The notes under the pieces were generated by a model. That model worked only from the letters and a program-made list of their open reading frames with translations. It made no database searches and was not told the origin of the DNA. The translations under genes and the position numbers were made by a program. Below, in pieces: positions 47,943-60,674 of a DNA stretch of 64,000 bases. The stretch is taken from contig JAVGVS010000094.1 in NCBI GenBank assembly GCA_032718565.1, positions 1,305,187 to 1,369,186 on the forward strand, read 5' to 3'. Numbering within the stretch: the stretch's first letter is position 1; every line of letters begins with the position of its first letter. Source of the stretch: Distichodus sexfasciatus. Lineage: Eukaryota > Chordata > Actinopteri > Characiformes > Distichodontidae.

Positions 47943-48174
47943 GATTGTTGAACCAAATCTCTACTGTTATCATTATGAAACCCTATTGAGGAAGAATGGA
48001 GTATGACGCTATTTGGGGGTTTCCTTTGTTCAAAAGCATGTTCCATGTTTCTAACTAATAATAGAATGAAAACAGGATCTATAATGTTGACTTTGTGAAG
48101 TGGTTAAAACAACTGTGCGAGCAAAATTAGGAGAACATGTTTAGGACGTAATGCTTCAGAAAATTCCAGTAGCC

Positions 48175-48720
48175 AAGTCAAAAAGTCAAAGTCAACTTTA
48201 TTGTCATCTGTGCTATATACTGTACAGATATACAGAAAGATGAGACGACGTGGCTCCATTTTTTACAGTGCAATAGGAAAGAGGGAACAAAGAACAAACA
48301 AGGCACATGGAATAAACAATATATAAATAGAATACAAAATATACATTTTAAACTAGAAATGGAATATTAAATATAACTTTACACTAGAAATAGAAGTAGA
48401 GACAGTTTGGATGCAGTATTACCTACAAAAGTGGAAGTTGACTTTTACACTGGATGTGCAGGAGGTTAGAACAGTTTCAATATGAAAAATTCTATATCCA
48501 GTCTATTAATAAAACAGTATCTCTTAAAAGGTCTGACTAACATTTGAGTTTGTGCAGATATCATAACAGTAGTGGAGAACCAGGGTCTGTGCTATATTTT
48601 TTCAATAATTTGTGTAGAAACAGTCAGTTAGAAAGTGACCAGTGATACAGTATATACATTCAATGTTCAATGGTTGTGCAAATAAGTAGCGGCAGTGCAA
48701 AAAATTATTATAGCAGTGTT
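48175..48720. mobile_element. Non-LTR retrotransposon 3' tail fragment, copy 2
   Basis: 'AAGTCAACTTTATTGTCATCTGTGCTATATACTGTACAG' through 'GAGGGAACAAAGAACAAACAAGGCACATGGAATAAACAATA' parallels 8909-9300. No open frame. Confidence 0.55.
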
Positions 48721-49086
48721 GTAGTAACAGTCATTTGAGGAGGACGGGGCCCATGGAGAATGCTTGTGTAGAGGGCCCAGAATTTGGTGCTACACCCCTG
48801 TTATTCATAAAGAAGTATATCTGGAGATATACAATGATCTGACGCACAGTCATTTGAACACAAAATACAAAAATCCATAGGAACATCGTAATGATGTCAC
48901 TTTGGTGTGGATTTATTACTCTTAAAGCTTTGATTTGATATTACATTTTTGAGATGAAATGTCCCCAGTGTCAACGCACTGAAAATCACAAGAGGAAATC
49001 AATTCCCATCTGTAGTTGCCACAGATTTGTGCTTGTTGTACTTCGGCTTGGGTGAGATTAATGCTTCCTCTCTTCTCATCCTCACT

Positions 49087-49108
49087 CGTGTGTGTGTGTG
49101 TGTGTGTG
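49087..49108. repeat. (GT)n microsatellite
   Basis: Eleven GT units. Confidence 0.92.
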
Positions 49109-49481
49109 ACTTCTCCATCTCCACAAAACACACTCACATCTCCGAAGATGTATTACAGGGTGAAACAAGCTGGACAAAATCAAATGGAGTAAATATAGCG
49201 GCAAACGGCTACAAGTGGGGTCCAAGCAAAAGCTGCAAAAAGCAGCTGAAAAGGGTCAGCACTGATCATCAGCAGTCACAGACACACATGCACACACTGC
49301 TGATGCTGATGGTTATGAGTTAGGATAAAACCACGTAAATAATCATATCCAGACATAAGGTGTTAGAATGTATTTAATTCTCCATATCTTAGTTCTGATT
49401 GTTTAAAACAAATTAAGCTAAATCGGACATACGGCTCATGAGAAAAGCGTTAAAGAAAGCAGTGAATCAGACTCCATAAAC

Positions 49482-49660
49482 GCTGAGGTACTCATGAGCA
49501 AGGCACAGTCCCCAAGCACTGCTCCCCGGGTGCTGCCCATGTCAGCTGCCCACTGCTCCTTCATGAATGGGTCAAAAGTAGGACTCACATTTGGTTGCGG
49601 TGCAATGTGTGCAGTGCTGTGCTGTGTTCATAACGTCAAATAATCACTCAATTTCATTGT
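49482..49660 (+). mobile_element. tRNA-derived SINE, family B, 5'-truncated
   Basis: Starts in the body at 'GCTGAGGTACTCATGAGCAAGGCACAGTCCCCAAGCACTGCTCCCC' and keeps the tail 'GCTGTGTTCATAACGTCAAATAATCACTCA'. The tRNA-like head is missing. 49661-50257 holds nothing else recognised. Confidence 0.7.
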
Positions 49661-50257
49661 TTAATCCCTTTTATAATTTCTCTTGCTTTCTGTGATTTCG
49701 TTTATATTATCCTTCCATTCTCTCGCTTCTTTCTCTCAGTCTTCATCTCACATGTTTTTCTCTTTGTGTCTTCTCCTGTCATTTTCTTTCTGTGTCACTC
49801 AGGCATCTGTGGAAGTTTACTCCATCCTCCCTCTCTTATATATGACTTGTCAAAAGGCAGCCTTCGCATCAAACCTCGCCTCACTTTGAAAAATTACGAC
49901 GGCCACACATCGCTCTCGGCATATCACGCAGATATCGCGCTCATATCTGTACCTGCGATGTTGCTTTCTGTTCCTTCGCTCTCTGACACACACATACGCA
50001 CATCACACCACAGAGACGGACAATGCCACACACTCTATTTGTACAGTCCTAAACAATCAGTGGCGTGATTTTTCAAAGCCGACGTTGAAATTATGCGCTC
50101 TGCTACCTTCAAGGTTCAGACCACTGAGCCAGTCTGTTTGAAGGGCAAAACTGCAATGGCCTTTTATTGCTTTCCTTTGCTCAGTTATTTTCTTTTCTTC
50201 GAGAGCTTTGTTCATGGGCGTCATTAGGTCTGTTTTTAGTGGGGCTTTAGGGGAACT

Positions 50258-50864
50258 TTCAAAATTGAGTTATTATGATTTCGTGAAAGGGCATAAATCA
50301 AGCTTCAAAACGATACCTATATGGAATGAATCGACGACATACGACTGAGATATCAACATTGAAAGGAGTCGGGTTTCTCCTGTCACGCCAAGTGAGAAAC
50401 GGAGAAATCTGCCTTTGACGTTGGCTATCGCCGTAGCACTCACAGACGCTTGGTGCGGTCGCAGCTACGTTTGCATTTATGGTAGCCTACGCTGCATTCA
50501 CAGCCACACGGATAGCCTACCTGCGTTAGGTTAACTGAACTCAGGAGACGGAGATGGATTCCGGAGAAATATCTTCACGCTAGTCAACCAGTGGATTTAC
50601 CGTAAATATTGAAGTAGAGCGGTCAAAACAAACTTTTAACATTCTGCTGGAATTGAATTCCTCACCTCAAGAAAGTCACGTTTTTAGGATGGAAAGGGTA
50701 AGTTTTTCAGCCAAATTTATTCACAACAGTACAGTATAGACCTTCCACTGTTTCAAAACACTAAAAACAAAAAATCCAAAATTTTACCCCACGCAACATA
50801 AACGCTCGTTTTTCTCGGAAACCTCTGTTGCAACAAGCGACCGGTTTTGCTGTGGAGGCTCACA
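50258..50864. mobile_element. 644-bp MITE family, copy 2 (left end missing)
   Basis: From 'CTTTCAAAATTGAGTTATTATG' to 'CGACCGGTTTTGCTGTGGAGGCTCACAAAT' it follows 26390-27001 almost base for base, with scattered substitutions. The first ~34 bases, the left inverted end, are absent. It runs straight into the copy of another MITE at 50863-51079. Confidence 0.85.
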
Positions 50865-51079
50865 AATAAGTAAATGATTAATGGTTAATAAAAATAATAG
50901 TGGTTTTGTTCCCTTCATTAAAGAATCATTATAGAGTGACACAAAATCAGAATTTATTTCGCAACTTTATTGCAACAAACGCCTAAAAAACACAAAACTT
51001 TCATCGCAATTTTTTTAGAAAATCAGACATTTTAGGCCGCAATAATCTCAAAAAACGCTCACAAAATCCTGGAGGGACA
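50863..51079. mobile_element. MITE with 'CAGTCCCTCCAGG' end, copy 2
   Basis: Matches 46826-46990 and ends CCTGGAGGGAC. Only the right part is present. Confidence 0.55.
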
Positions 51080-51420
51080 GATTATAGATATGTAAGAGAG
51101 AAATATTGAATAAACATGCTTAATGTTGCTTTGGCTTTGCACGTTCCACTTATTTGTCATGTGGGGTAAAAGTGCATTGGCCCCGCTCTGCTCTCGGTCT
51201 CGTTTCTTCAGAGTCTTGGTCTTTAACTGTAAGACTCACATTTCTGCCATTTCTTTGGTTCTTGAATGTGACATAAACGCTGTACGAACAGCTCCACCAA
51301 TTTACTTTCAGCCATGGCAGATTTGGAAGGTAATAAGCTCAGTTTAAGGCCCAGCATCTGTGTGTGGACCATTTTTCATCATTAAAGTGTGCAATCCACC
51401 ACGGCAAATTGGACACCTGG

Positions 51421-51423
<3 letters not shown>

Positions 51424-51463
<40 letters not shown>
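51424..51463. repeat. (GA)n microsatellite
   Basis: Twenty uninterrupted GA units. 51464-52850 has no gene or recognised repeat. Confidence 0.95.
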
Positions 51464-51466
<3 letters not shown>

Positions 51467-52856
51467 CCTATCAGGGTGGCAAGTCACTTAATAGTGAAAA
51501 ATAGAGATGCAATATACTCAGGAGGCTCTGTTTTATCATTCGAGTCTTCAGATGTTTAAATCATGTTGTTGACACGAGGAGAAACAAGCTTGGAAATGAA
51601 AAATTAAAAGGATTGATCTGTCTCAACTTTTGCAAATAGGGTTTGGAGTTTAGCTTCTCTGTATATTAAAATGCTTAGAGAAAACATTGTGCCTCATTTA
51701 AATATTGTAATATAATCAGTGTTGTGAAGTATATACTGTAAATTACTTACAGTATTAAAAACCCTTGTGCACAAAAATGTAAAAATGCAACACTCACTAA
51801 AATCAACCGACCAAGCCATGGAGCCATGAAGTTTTGACGCGTGCAAACCCTTATTGGGCGCGACTCGTAGACCCCGAATGCAAAATCCACACAGCTTAAG
51901 TTACTGATTGCACCGAGTGCACATACAGATCCCATTTAGGTTTTTCTGCAACAGTGCACTTGGAGTAAACTAGCAAATATGCTTTAAGTCAGAACTCGGT
52001 GAGAAAATCTCAAGGGAATCCGTGCACGAATGCAAGCTCACGTTCAGAGTAAACCACATTTCATCAACTTAAGCACAACGTCTCTGGAGGACGTATACGT
52101 GTGGAAGAAGCTGTAGGAATATAGATGTGGTGAGAAGTGCATTGTTTGAAAAGTTTCCCTGTTCATAAAAACACAGTTAACAATTCAGCACAGCGCTTCC
52201 CAAAGTTCATCTGCAAGGCTGCTCTTGTTGTACATTAAGAATATTTTCTACATCTCCTCACTCTCTTGCTTTCAAACATTGTCATTTGCCTATGAAAGTG
52301 TAATGCGTTGATTTGAGAAATGAAAACTCACAAGAAAAGATCTGCTCTGTGCTTCTGAACGCTTTGTGCTGCAGATCTTCTCAAATTTGGATTGCAGCTG
52401 TCAGACTGCCACGTTTTGTTCATATCTCATTTATTTGCCATGCTGTGTGCCCCCTGAACCTCCCTAGAGGGGGCGTGTCATGACATGTTGCTGGACATGA
52501 TTCGAATTGCAGGATCTTGACCTTGTCCGATATAGATTCTGATCCCTCAAAGAGACAAAAACATTGCGTTAAAACATTCGGTATATTCTTCTGTTACTGT
52601 AAAAATCAGATAATACAACTCTACTTCCATTCTCTTCATGTAACAGGACTTCAGACAGCCGTAATGTGGAACGTACCATTTCTTAACCTCTTCAGCGTTA
52701 CTAGAAGCAGCATCTTGTTGATTCATTCCCATCCAGTGACTGGTTGCTTGGTGTTGTCTGTCATGGTGCTGTTTGACGTGCGTTGGTAGATGTAAGTTGC
52801 AGCAGACGTCTAGATTGTTGAAAATCTCTTATCATTTATCAATTTTTTATCTTTAG

Positions 52857-53272
52857 GGCCTGTGTCCACCAAGCATGTTTTTCTTGTTTATTTTTGCACT
52901 GAGAGCAGTCAATATTTCATTTCCAGAGCACTTCTCTCAGCGCTTTTTGTTGCTAAGTTACAAAAAGCATCAATCGGGCACTTCCACGTTCGTTCCTATT
53001 TCACGTAAATATTGTAACACGTTCCTTTGAGAACGGTAGCCGACATGAATGAGATTATCTTTACCGTTAGTGACTGTGTATGTCCCGCCCCTTCCTCGAT
53101 TTTAATTGACTGGCAAGAGAGAAGTGACCTTGATGAGTCCAGCGCTGAACGGATTTCAACTTGAAGCGCTCCACTGGCGTTAGCGCTCTGAACGCTGACA
53201 CTCATAAGATTTGTATTAAAAATAGGCGCCGCCAGCGCAAAAAACACGTTTGGTCGACACAAGCCCTTGTGT
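52857..53272. mobile_element. MITE with 'GGGC(C/T)TGTGTC(C/G)ACCAA' ends
   Basis: Left GGGCCTGTGTCCACCAAGC and right TTGGTCGACACAAGCCC are inverted copies. Subterminal 'CAGCGCTTTTT' and 'AGCGCTC' motifs are repeated in both arms. No coding content. Confidence 0.6.
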
Positions 53273-54479
53273 TCGGTCTACGGATGCAAGCTAACGCAAG
53301 CTAGCTAAGAAGTTGAGTAATTCACCATGTCTTTCAGAGGCTGCTTCAGTCAACGTTGGTTAGTCAACTAAAATAGATAATTCTCTAGATAAATCAGGTG
53401 CTTATTTTGCTGAGCTAAAATCCATCATGCTCATGTAACGCCTTAAGTGTTAAGCTGTAATGCGATGTGGGAGCCGTGTGCATAAGAGCAGTAGCTGCTT
53501 TCTTCGGAAAGTCGGACCCCCCCACTTGAGGAGGCGGAATTCGTAATTTGCTTGTGGAGGTGAACATGCAAATGCAGACGGCAAAGCATCGGCCCGAAAT
53601 TTAAACTCACCATTTGATTTTCTCTAATGAAGCATGACAGACAGCCATCGCTGTGAATAACGCCCTGGGATGCTAATGTGGACAGTGATGAATGAAATCT
53701 AATGTGGACTTTCAGCACAAATCATGTGTGTGTCGGTCACTCGTTTGCCAGCTCCCGTACGCCAAATTTGCTGATGAATTGCCGCTCCCTTTTTCCAAAG
53801 GGTGAGCCCCTTACAAAAACTCTAGGCTTCTGGCAAACAGTTGCCATTGCCTCAAAAGCAGAAAAAAAAGAAAAGTTTTTCACTCGCATTGTATACGGAT
53901 ATATGTTGGCTTGCAAAGCCGTTCAACATCCTTAACGTGATAATTTTTTGTTTATTCACAAATAAATATACTAATATTTGCAGAAAATATCTGATGTGTA
54001 GATATTCAGTGTCGAAAGTGTAAAGACTGCATGAGTTTGCAATAAACTGTAAAAATACTGTGCATATTTTGTATTACCTTTTTGAAGGGTTTGAGCACTT
54101 TTGAAAGCCACTTTTATATTTATGTGGCACAAATTGTAGTGACATGTATGTCGATGTCATGCTGGGTGACGTATTTTAGGGACAGCAGTGTTGCAAATGG
54201 TTTTTCTACATGCATCAGTGTCACTGTTATGTGGCCCACCACCCAAAAACGTCCAGCCCAGAGCTAGAACCTGACTAATGCAGCAGACAGCACTGTGTGT
54301 ACATTTGCATCGATGTAGTCAGGGACACTGTAGCCGCCACTGTTGAAGCGTCACGCGTTGGCGACGCTCTGGGTAACGTGAAATGAAGTTGCCAACCCCC
54401 ATGCTTCTCGTTGTTTTTCTTTTTCTGATTCAGAGTCAGAGGCACCAAATGCAATTCAAAATTCAAAAATCCCACTGCA
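53273..54479. other. Gene-free stretch
   Basis: No recognised gene, RNA or repeat. Confidence 0.45.
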
Positions 54480-54487
54480 AATAAGAG

Positions 54488-55564
54488 CTAGAGATGGGCC
54501 GATACAACCTTTTTTATGTCCGATACCGATATTGTAAATTTGGATATCTGCCGATACCGATACAAATCCGATACAATTACAGTCTTTTTTTAAACATAAA
54601 ACAATGCTTTAAAAATGTCTGAATATGTGACTGAGATTATTGTTATGCTTAAGGAAATACTTGATTTAAATACTGTTTTTCTACTAAAACAATGTAATAA
54701 TTATGCACACACACATGTATATGCTAAATTATTTGTTCTCAAAAATTGTTGGTTTAGACATATAAATATTTCTTCTTTCTTAATGATTACACTATAACAT
54801 TATAAAACTGAAAAAAATTTGATCAATTGAAAATGAAATACTGAAGTTTGTCATTTTGAACCAATTTGGCTTATAAAATGAACTGCCTTTGCAGAGAACC
54901 ACATTTCCCACAATCCTCTGCGCGCGCCCGGGGCCGCGTCACAATGAAGCTTTGGGCGCGCGTTCCAGAATAAACGATGGAAAATCTAAATAAATGGCAG
55001 AATTGTGAGTAGAACGCTGGTTGTTGTGGTTATTTATCAGCTAAAATATGGTTTGTGTCTGTAATAAAGGGGACATTTTGACCGAACTGGAGCGAGTAAC
55101 GGCGTGGTCATTAACACTGCGCGTGTGTTTACATCGTGAAAAATGTCAAAAAATGTTTTTATGGATTTACTTCTATTTTAGTCCACGGAACATCTCACAA
55201 ATCCTTTCACATGCAGAGGGATCAGGTCTTGTCTTGATCGTGCCACTGAAAACGTTGTGTGTCACTATTAAGCGTCCGTGTGAAGTACAAGCGGAGCTGC
55301 TCTAGCGAGTGAAATGAATTAAACCAAGCGTCGATTCTAGAAAAATTGCCTCGACCCTTTTTTGTAATAGAATTATTCGAGTTATTGGAACAATCGTTTC
55401 AGCTCCACTTTACCGCAGTGTCACTTCCCATGCAGAACGAATAGAGTGTACACGCATTTACAGATCGGCTCCATAGAACGGCCCAATGCCACCGATACCC
55501 GATCCAGCCGTTTGAGCCGTTATCGGACCGATACCGAGCCACGTATCGGATCGGCTGCATCTCT
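54488..55564. mobile_element. Non-autonomous hAT transposon with 8-bp target duplication
   Basis: Left end CTAGAGATGGGCCGATAC and right end GGATCGGCTGCATCTCT are inverted with mismatches. Flanks AATAAGAG (54480-54487) and AATAAGAA (55565-55572) match 7 of 8. Its interior (CCACATTTCCCACAATCC, AGTAGAACGCTGGTTGTTG, TTATTTATCAGCTAAAATATGG) is shared with the hAT in the kank1 intron at 18493-19579. No transposase frame was found. Confidence 0.8.
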
Positions 55565-55572
55565 AATAAGAA

Positions 55573-56792
55573 TGTGCACTATTCATGACACATGCAAACA
55601 CAATGCAGTTTTGTAGACACTACAGACGGTACACAAAACGGCAAAACGACAACACACACGTTCACATGTCATAAACATGCTTCAAATACATAGAAAACAC
55701 ATGCAACTTTTGGAAATGCGGTAAACTGCGGTAAAGCTGGTTTATTGTTCAACATTCACACTAATTCCTACATATTGATATGACAATGAGCAGAACAAGC
55801 AACACAACACACTACAAGCCCAAAAGCACATCACACCGTTATACTGTTTAATTTCCTTAACAACACCAGCTCTCACTCACAATCTCTGTGTTCCTGATGC
55901 TTTTAGCGCTGCAGGATTAGGGAGCGTCACTTAATGACACAACTGTGTTTAAAGGAATCATGTTTGAGATGTTATTTTAATAATAAATCATTTAGCATAT
56001 ACATATGTGTGTGTAATTATTACATTGTTTTAGTAGGAAAACAGGATTTAATCTCAGAATAATTTGTCATCTATTCAGAAATTTTTACAACATTTTCTGT
56101 TTTCTGTTTAAAAAAGACTTTTGGAATTCGTATCGTATCGACAGACTTACAATATCAGTATCGTATCAGACATTAAAAAGTGGTATCGTGTCGTGTTTAC
56201 TTTGTGCCTGTGTCCGTGTGAGAGTAGGACCCCTTTTTATCAGTTTACGCGGTGTGAAATATGTGGCAAGACGTTCCTTTTTCAGTTCAGGTTCATCACT
56301 ATTTTAAGCCAACATTCAGACCTCCTCGACATTCACCGCTCGGTAATTGAGATCTCGGTGGTTTTCGGTCTTTAATTAACCACATCTCTCAGTATGAGAC
56401 TCACAGCTTCATTTCTCAGACTACACTGTCTCCACCGTTCAGGTTTCCTCTGGGCAAACTCTCCGACCAGACATGCAGTAATAGCCTAAATCTCGACTCC
56501 GTAATTGAATCCAATTTGGAGAAGCAAAGGCTCGGTGTGTTTGGGGGTGGAGGGGGAGGGCAGTCAGGGATGCACTCACTCTGACAGATAAACAACGGAG
56601 GTCTGTAACTAGATGTGTCTTGGTTTATTCTTTGTTTTGGATTTACGTTATTGGATGGTTAAGACGGGAGCAAGAGTGACTTAATCTTGAAGAGCAACAC
56701 TAATGAAATTCCTAAAATATTTAACAAATACGTGATCTGGTAGCTGATGCTGTGTTCTTTCCACCCTAGCTAACATTAACAATGCTACTAAA
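55573..56792. other. Gene-free stretch with a hAT fragment
   Basis: 56110-56195 carries 'TCGTATCGACAGAC...ATCAGACATTAAAAAGTGGTATCGTG', the reverse of the hAT left arm seen at 54488 and 47811. Nothing else recognised. Confidence 0.45.
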
Positions 56793-56842
56793 CAGTCCCT
56801 CCAGGATTTCGCGGGCCTTTTTTGAGATTGTTGCGGCCTAAA
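56793..56842 (+). repeat. MITE left end 'CAGTCCCTCCAGG'
   Basis: CAGTCCCTCCAGGATTTCGCGGGCC, then 'TTTTTTGAGATTGTTGCGGCCTAAA', complement-matching the right ends at 46990 and 51079. Only this end is present. Confidence 0.6.
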
Positions 56843-57118
56843 GAAGACCATTGATCAGTTATTGTGCGTAGTGTATTGACACTTTATATTAAACGTTGCT
56901 GTATTGTTCAGCTCCTGAATTGAATGGTAAGGAAATCATAACGTAGCAGACTTTGTGATATCGGCAGACGTCAAATCGTTGATACTGAATCGATTTTATA
57001 TCTTATTATGATGAAGCAAAGTTAACACTAAGGTAGACGCGGCCATACCTCCAAGTACGTTGTCACGACAACCAGTGGCGATAACACTTTAATAGTGTTT
57101 TAAAACTATACAATTAGG

Positions 57119-57211
57119 AGTGTGTTTCCCAAAAGCATAGTTAGCAACTAATATAGTGTACGTTAGCAACTAACCTAGTGTTAGCAACTGTGCTTTTGGG
57201 AAGCTCACCCC
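57119..57211. mobile_element. Hairpin MITE, copy 2
   Basis: 'GTTTCCCAAAAGCATAGTTAGCAACTAA' and 'TTAGCAACTGTGCTTTTGGGAAGC' are inverted copies, the same family as 5461-5590 but shorter inside. 57212-58455 beyond it has no recognised gene. Confidence 0.7.
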
Positions 57212-58485
57212 AGGGCAGTCCAGTCACATAAAAGTGTGAAAAACATCAATTCTTTCACTTTCTCCACAACATCACACACAGCTTAAAGATTTAGCCATGT
57301 GTCAAACCTTTCGCTTTAATGGAAGGACAACGTGATAACAGCGCCGTCTGGGGACCTCGACGCGATTTCTGCTGCTTGGCTTGCTGGTAAACAAGTGGAT
57401 TCATAAGGACACAGCTTTTATATGTGAGAAGAAAACTGCTCATTGGTGAGCTGTAAAAAAGTGTTTTTGGCCTGCTGTGACTTTATATTGATACAATTTT
57501 CCTGCCCACGACACAAAATGGAAATGACTCATAACAATTTTACCCCCTCCTTGCCGGGAACGTTGATATCAGAGTGACAGCAGACCTCCCACCTGCATAC
57601 GGAGGTTTTTCATAAGCTTTTGCCAAAGGGATTCAGTTCTTTTGTTTATGAATCAGATTGACATGGATATTTTAACCTCTTAACGTCTTACAGACCCGGG
57701 TATAACCCGTAACAGTTTACAAAAACAAAATGTTCGTCTCAAACTTGTGGTTAATTTGTAATTTGTGGTTAGTTTGCCAGAATATTTTGCCACAAGTTTG
57801 CCATTGACAGCGTAGCAAACGTGCAACAATGACAAATTGCCACTAGTGACAACTGGACAGTGGGTAGTTTTATCTCTTTTACGTCTGGGCATATGTTCTA
57901 TTTTTGTCTCATCTGACCATCTTCTCACGCTGCTCATGCTTTAAAATCCTACCATGCTTTCATGTGCAGCTTCTTAAGGACAGACCTCTTTCTTGCCATC
58001 CTCTCATAGAGGCCTGTTTCATGGAGAGCTCTTGAAATCGCTCTTGAAATAGTCAGAAAGCACTGCAGACATCTGAGAGTGACGCCTGGACTTTTCTTGC
58101 TTAGTTTTGAGGGACTTTATGTTCCAGTAAAGATCATTGTGCTGTGATGAAGCTTCCACTTTTTAACAATGCATCTGACATTTGTAACATCTAAATGGTT
58201 TAACTGTGGTTATATGAGTGTCATCTTTGTGCAATAAATACCATTATTATATGTACTATATTATATGTAAAGTGCTTTATTACAATAAAATGTGCTATAT
58301 AAGATTGAACTGAAGAACTACACACTACTAGTTATTACGAGAAATACTTGTCCTCAGTTTTCTTCATTTCTAAACCTGATGCAAATTCTCAGATTCCTTA
58401 AATTCTAAAAATGGTTTGAATTAATTATTGCTTTTAATTCACCATCACAATATGGAATATATATATATATATATAAAAGCATATG

Positions 58486-58657
58486 CTGTTATCCAGAGCA
58501 ACTTACATTTTTCCTAATTTCAGGAACAGTTCCCCTGAGAGCAATTTAGGGTTAAGGATCTTGCTCAGAGACCCAATGTCAGTAACGCCAGAGGTCAGAT
58601 TCAAACCCACAACCTCTTGGTCCAAAGGCGAGTGTCCTACCACTAGGCCACCAACAC
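58486..58657 (-). mobile_element. tRNA-derived SINE, family C
   Basis: On the minus strand it begins GGTGGCCTAGTGGTAGGACA (A-box-like) with B-box-like GGTTTGAATCT, then 'CTGAGCAAGATCCTTAACCC' and 'GTAAGTTGCTCTGGATAACAG'. An (AT)n tract at 58456-58475 lies beside its tail. The plus-strand open frame 58483-58764 is not a gene. Confidence 0.75.
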
Positions 58658-58734
58658 CCTTTTTTAGCTCACTTCATGCACAATTTGGGAAGAAAAATGT
58701 ACCGACTCTTGTCAATAGTGGACTTAAAAGTAGA

Positions 58735-58900
58735 CGTGGCACAATAGCACTTTTTAATGTCTGATAGCGATATTGTTAATCTGGATATCTGCCGATATGA
58801 TATAAATCCAATACAGTCTTTTTTTTTAACTGAAAACAGAAAATAATGCTTTAAAAATGTCTGAATACAGGACTGAGATTATTCTGCTGTGCTTAAGGAA
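58735..58900. repeat. hAT fragment related to 54488-55564
   Basis: 'GATAGCGATATTGTTAATCTGGATATCTGCCGATA', 'AATCCAATACAGTCTTTTTTT' and 'AATGCTTTAAAAATGTCTGAATA' follow 54520-54625. Confidence 0.65.
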
Positions 58901-60058
58901 ATACTTGTTCTCAAATATTGTCCTGGAACTGTAGTCAAGTAAAGCACTGTATGTCATTTAAAATAAATAAATAGAGCAGCAAAGTACAAGTACTCAAGTA
59001 CAGTACACCACTGCGGTCTCATGCTGTTCAGTGCAATGCTTGTGAGGAACATACACTCGCAGGAGTTTTTCAGTCTGACAAGCACTGAAATGCATTTTTT
59101 TTTGTTGAATTACTTTCACCATTTCCTAAATAGAACGGCTTCCAGTTCGACTGTGGTATTATGTTCAGCCAACATTGCTGTCAGTGTGCCAAGGCTGATA
59201 TGACATGCAGTGGGATCAGTAATGGACCGAAATGCGTTTTTATCAGGAGACGATGAGCAAAAAGCCCTCGGCAGACGTCACTGACCTGCTTCTCCGTCGG
59301 GAGTTTAGAATAAAGGTAGCACAGGTTCGAGCTGAGAAGTTTTTCCCATCTTGAAGTAGTTTATTTTCTGTTTAACAGCAGATTCAAGGTCGTCTGGAGA
59401 AGCAAAACGGAGATGGCAAATTGGTGCTTGCTGTTGGAAATCGAATGTGTTTTCCGTTCCATATGTGGACATCTGGCGAAACATCATTTAAATTTTTCCA
59501 AACATGACAGCACATCATCATAGACTGTTTATAACTAGCACTCGTCAAATTTTCCATTAACTGGAAAAGTCTGCAATTTCCAAGCTTCCCCACAAAAACA
59601 TTTGCACCGGGTCGCACTTTGCTGTGCGTCTCGAACCTTCTTACCGAAAGGTAAACAGACGCTTCTTTGCATTCAGTTGAGGAGAACGCAGCATTGGAGA
59701 GCAGATTGGCTTTGGAACACTGGTGATTATACGTCTCAAAGGAGATTCAGGAAGACGAATGGAAGAGAGCTTGATAGAGGAAAACGTGATGTATAGATAA
59801 TCACTCCTTCTCTCTCTCGCTCTCTCTCACCAACTGGCGCAGATTACAGCAGAAACAACGATTACTGATGGGATTTACTGTCAGGCCATTTGCTGTGCAC
59901 TCAGCAGCCTGTTGACACCAAATGCTGCGTCGCTGCATTTCATGTGCTCTTATCCAGGAGTACGTTCTCCTAATATCCAGGGAAAGTTTGGAGCAACTTG
60001 GGGCTAGTGATACTTTTTAAATTAATTTTACTTAACTTTTTTAATTCTAATTAACTTA
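58901..60058. other. Gene-free stretch
   Basis: No recognised gene. A short (CT)n run is at 59807-59828. Confidence 0.45.
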
Positions 60059-60071
60059 ATTGATTGTTTGA

Positions 60072-60449
60072 CTGCCACCTCACAGCGAGAAGGTCCTGGG
60101 TTCGATCCCTGGGTTTCACACTTTTATTTTTTAATTGCATTTACACGACATTCGATAACAAAAAATCTCCCTACACACTAGAACACAAAATGATTCCAAA
60201 CTCAAATAGAAGTGTGGCAGTGTGTATTTATTTATTTATGAGCATGTTTTGTAAAATGGAGCGGCACAGTGTTTAGCGCTATCGATTAACATCCATTACA
60301 TGCTTTTGGACGGTGGGAGGAAACCCATGTGAACACAGGGAGAGCGTGTAAATTCCACACAGAGAGGCCCTACGGCCGCCCCCGGCTTCGAACCCATGAC
60401 TTTCTCACTATGAGGTGGCAGCGCTAACCATTGAGCCACCGTGCCGCCC
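60072..60449. mobile_element. Two SINE family A fragments in opposite orientation
   Basis: Plus-strand piece 60072-60114 (CACAGCGAGAAGGTCCTGGG, TTCGATCCC) and a minus-strand copy 60285-60449 ending in the complement of GGGCGGCACGGTGGCTCAAT, with B box GGGTTCGAAGCC. The internal piece 60260-60282 also carries GCGGCACAGTGTTTAGCGCT. Confidence 0.7.
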
Positions 60450-60464
60450 ACAGCAAGAAAGCAT

Positions 60465-60552
60465 TGATGAACATCAGAATCTTCATGAAAACAGCGTAAA
60501 TGGATTTTAAGAGCAAATTTCTTCTTAAGAACGGTTGGTGAATGAGACATTG
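60465..60552 (-). repeat. End fragment of the 'GGCCTCATTCACCAACCGTTC' MITE
   Basis: 'TTCTTAAGAACGGTTGGTGAATGAGAC' matches the complement of the left end of 61885-62578. A second short piece is at 6685-6712 (TGCCTCATTCACCAACCGTT). Confidence 0.6.
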
Positions 60553-60674
60553 GTCACCATATTTCATCACGATAGAACGCGTCCACTCGAGTTGACGGAT
60601 GTCCATGGGTTTTGACATGGTGACTGAATATTAGTGCATAAAAAGGTCAGTTAGCACATACTGGATGTGTTCCT

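Noticed and set aside
58483..58764. 93-aa open frame
   Set aside because: Lies across a tRNA-derived SINE on the opposite strand.
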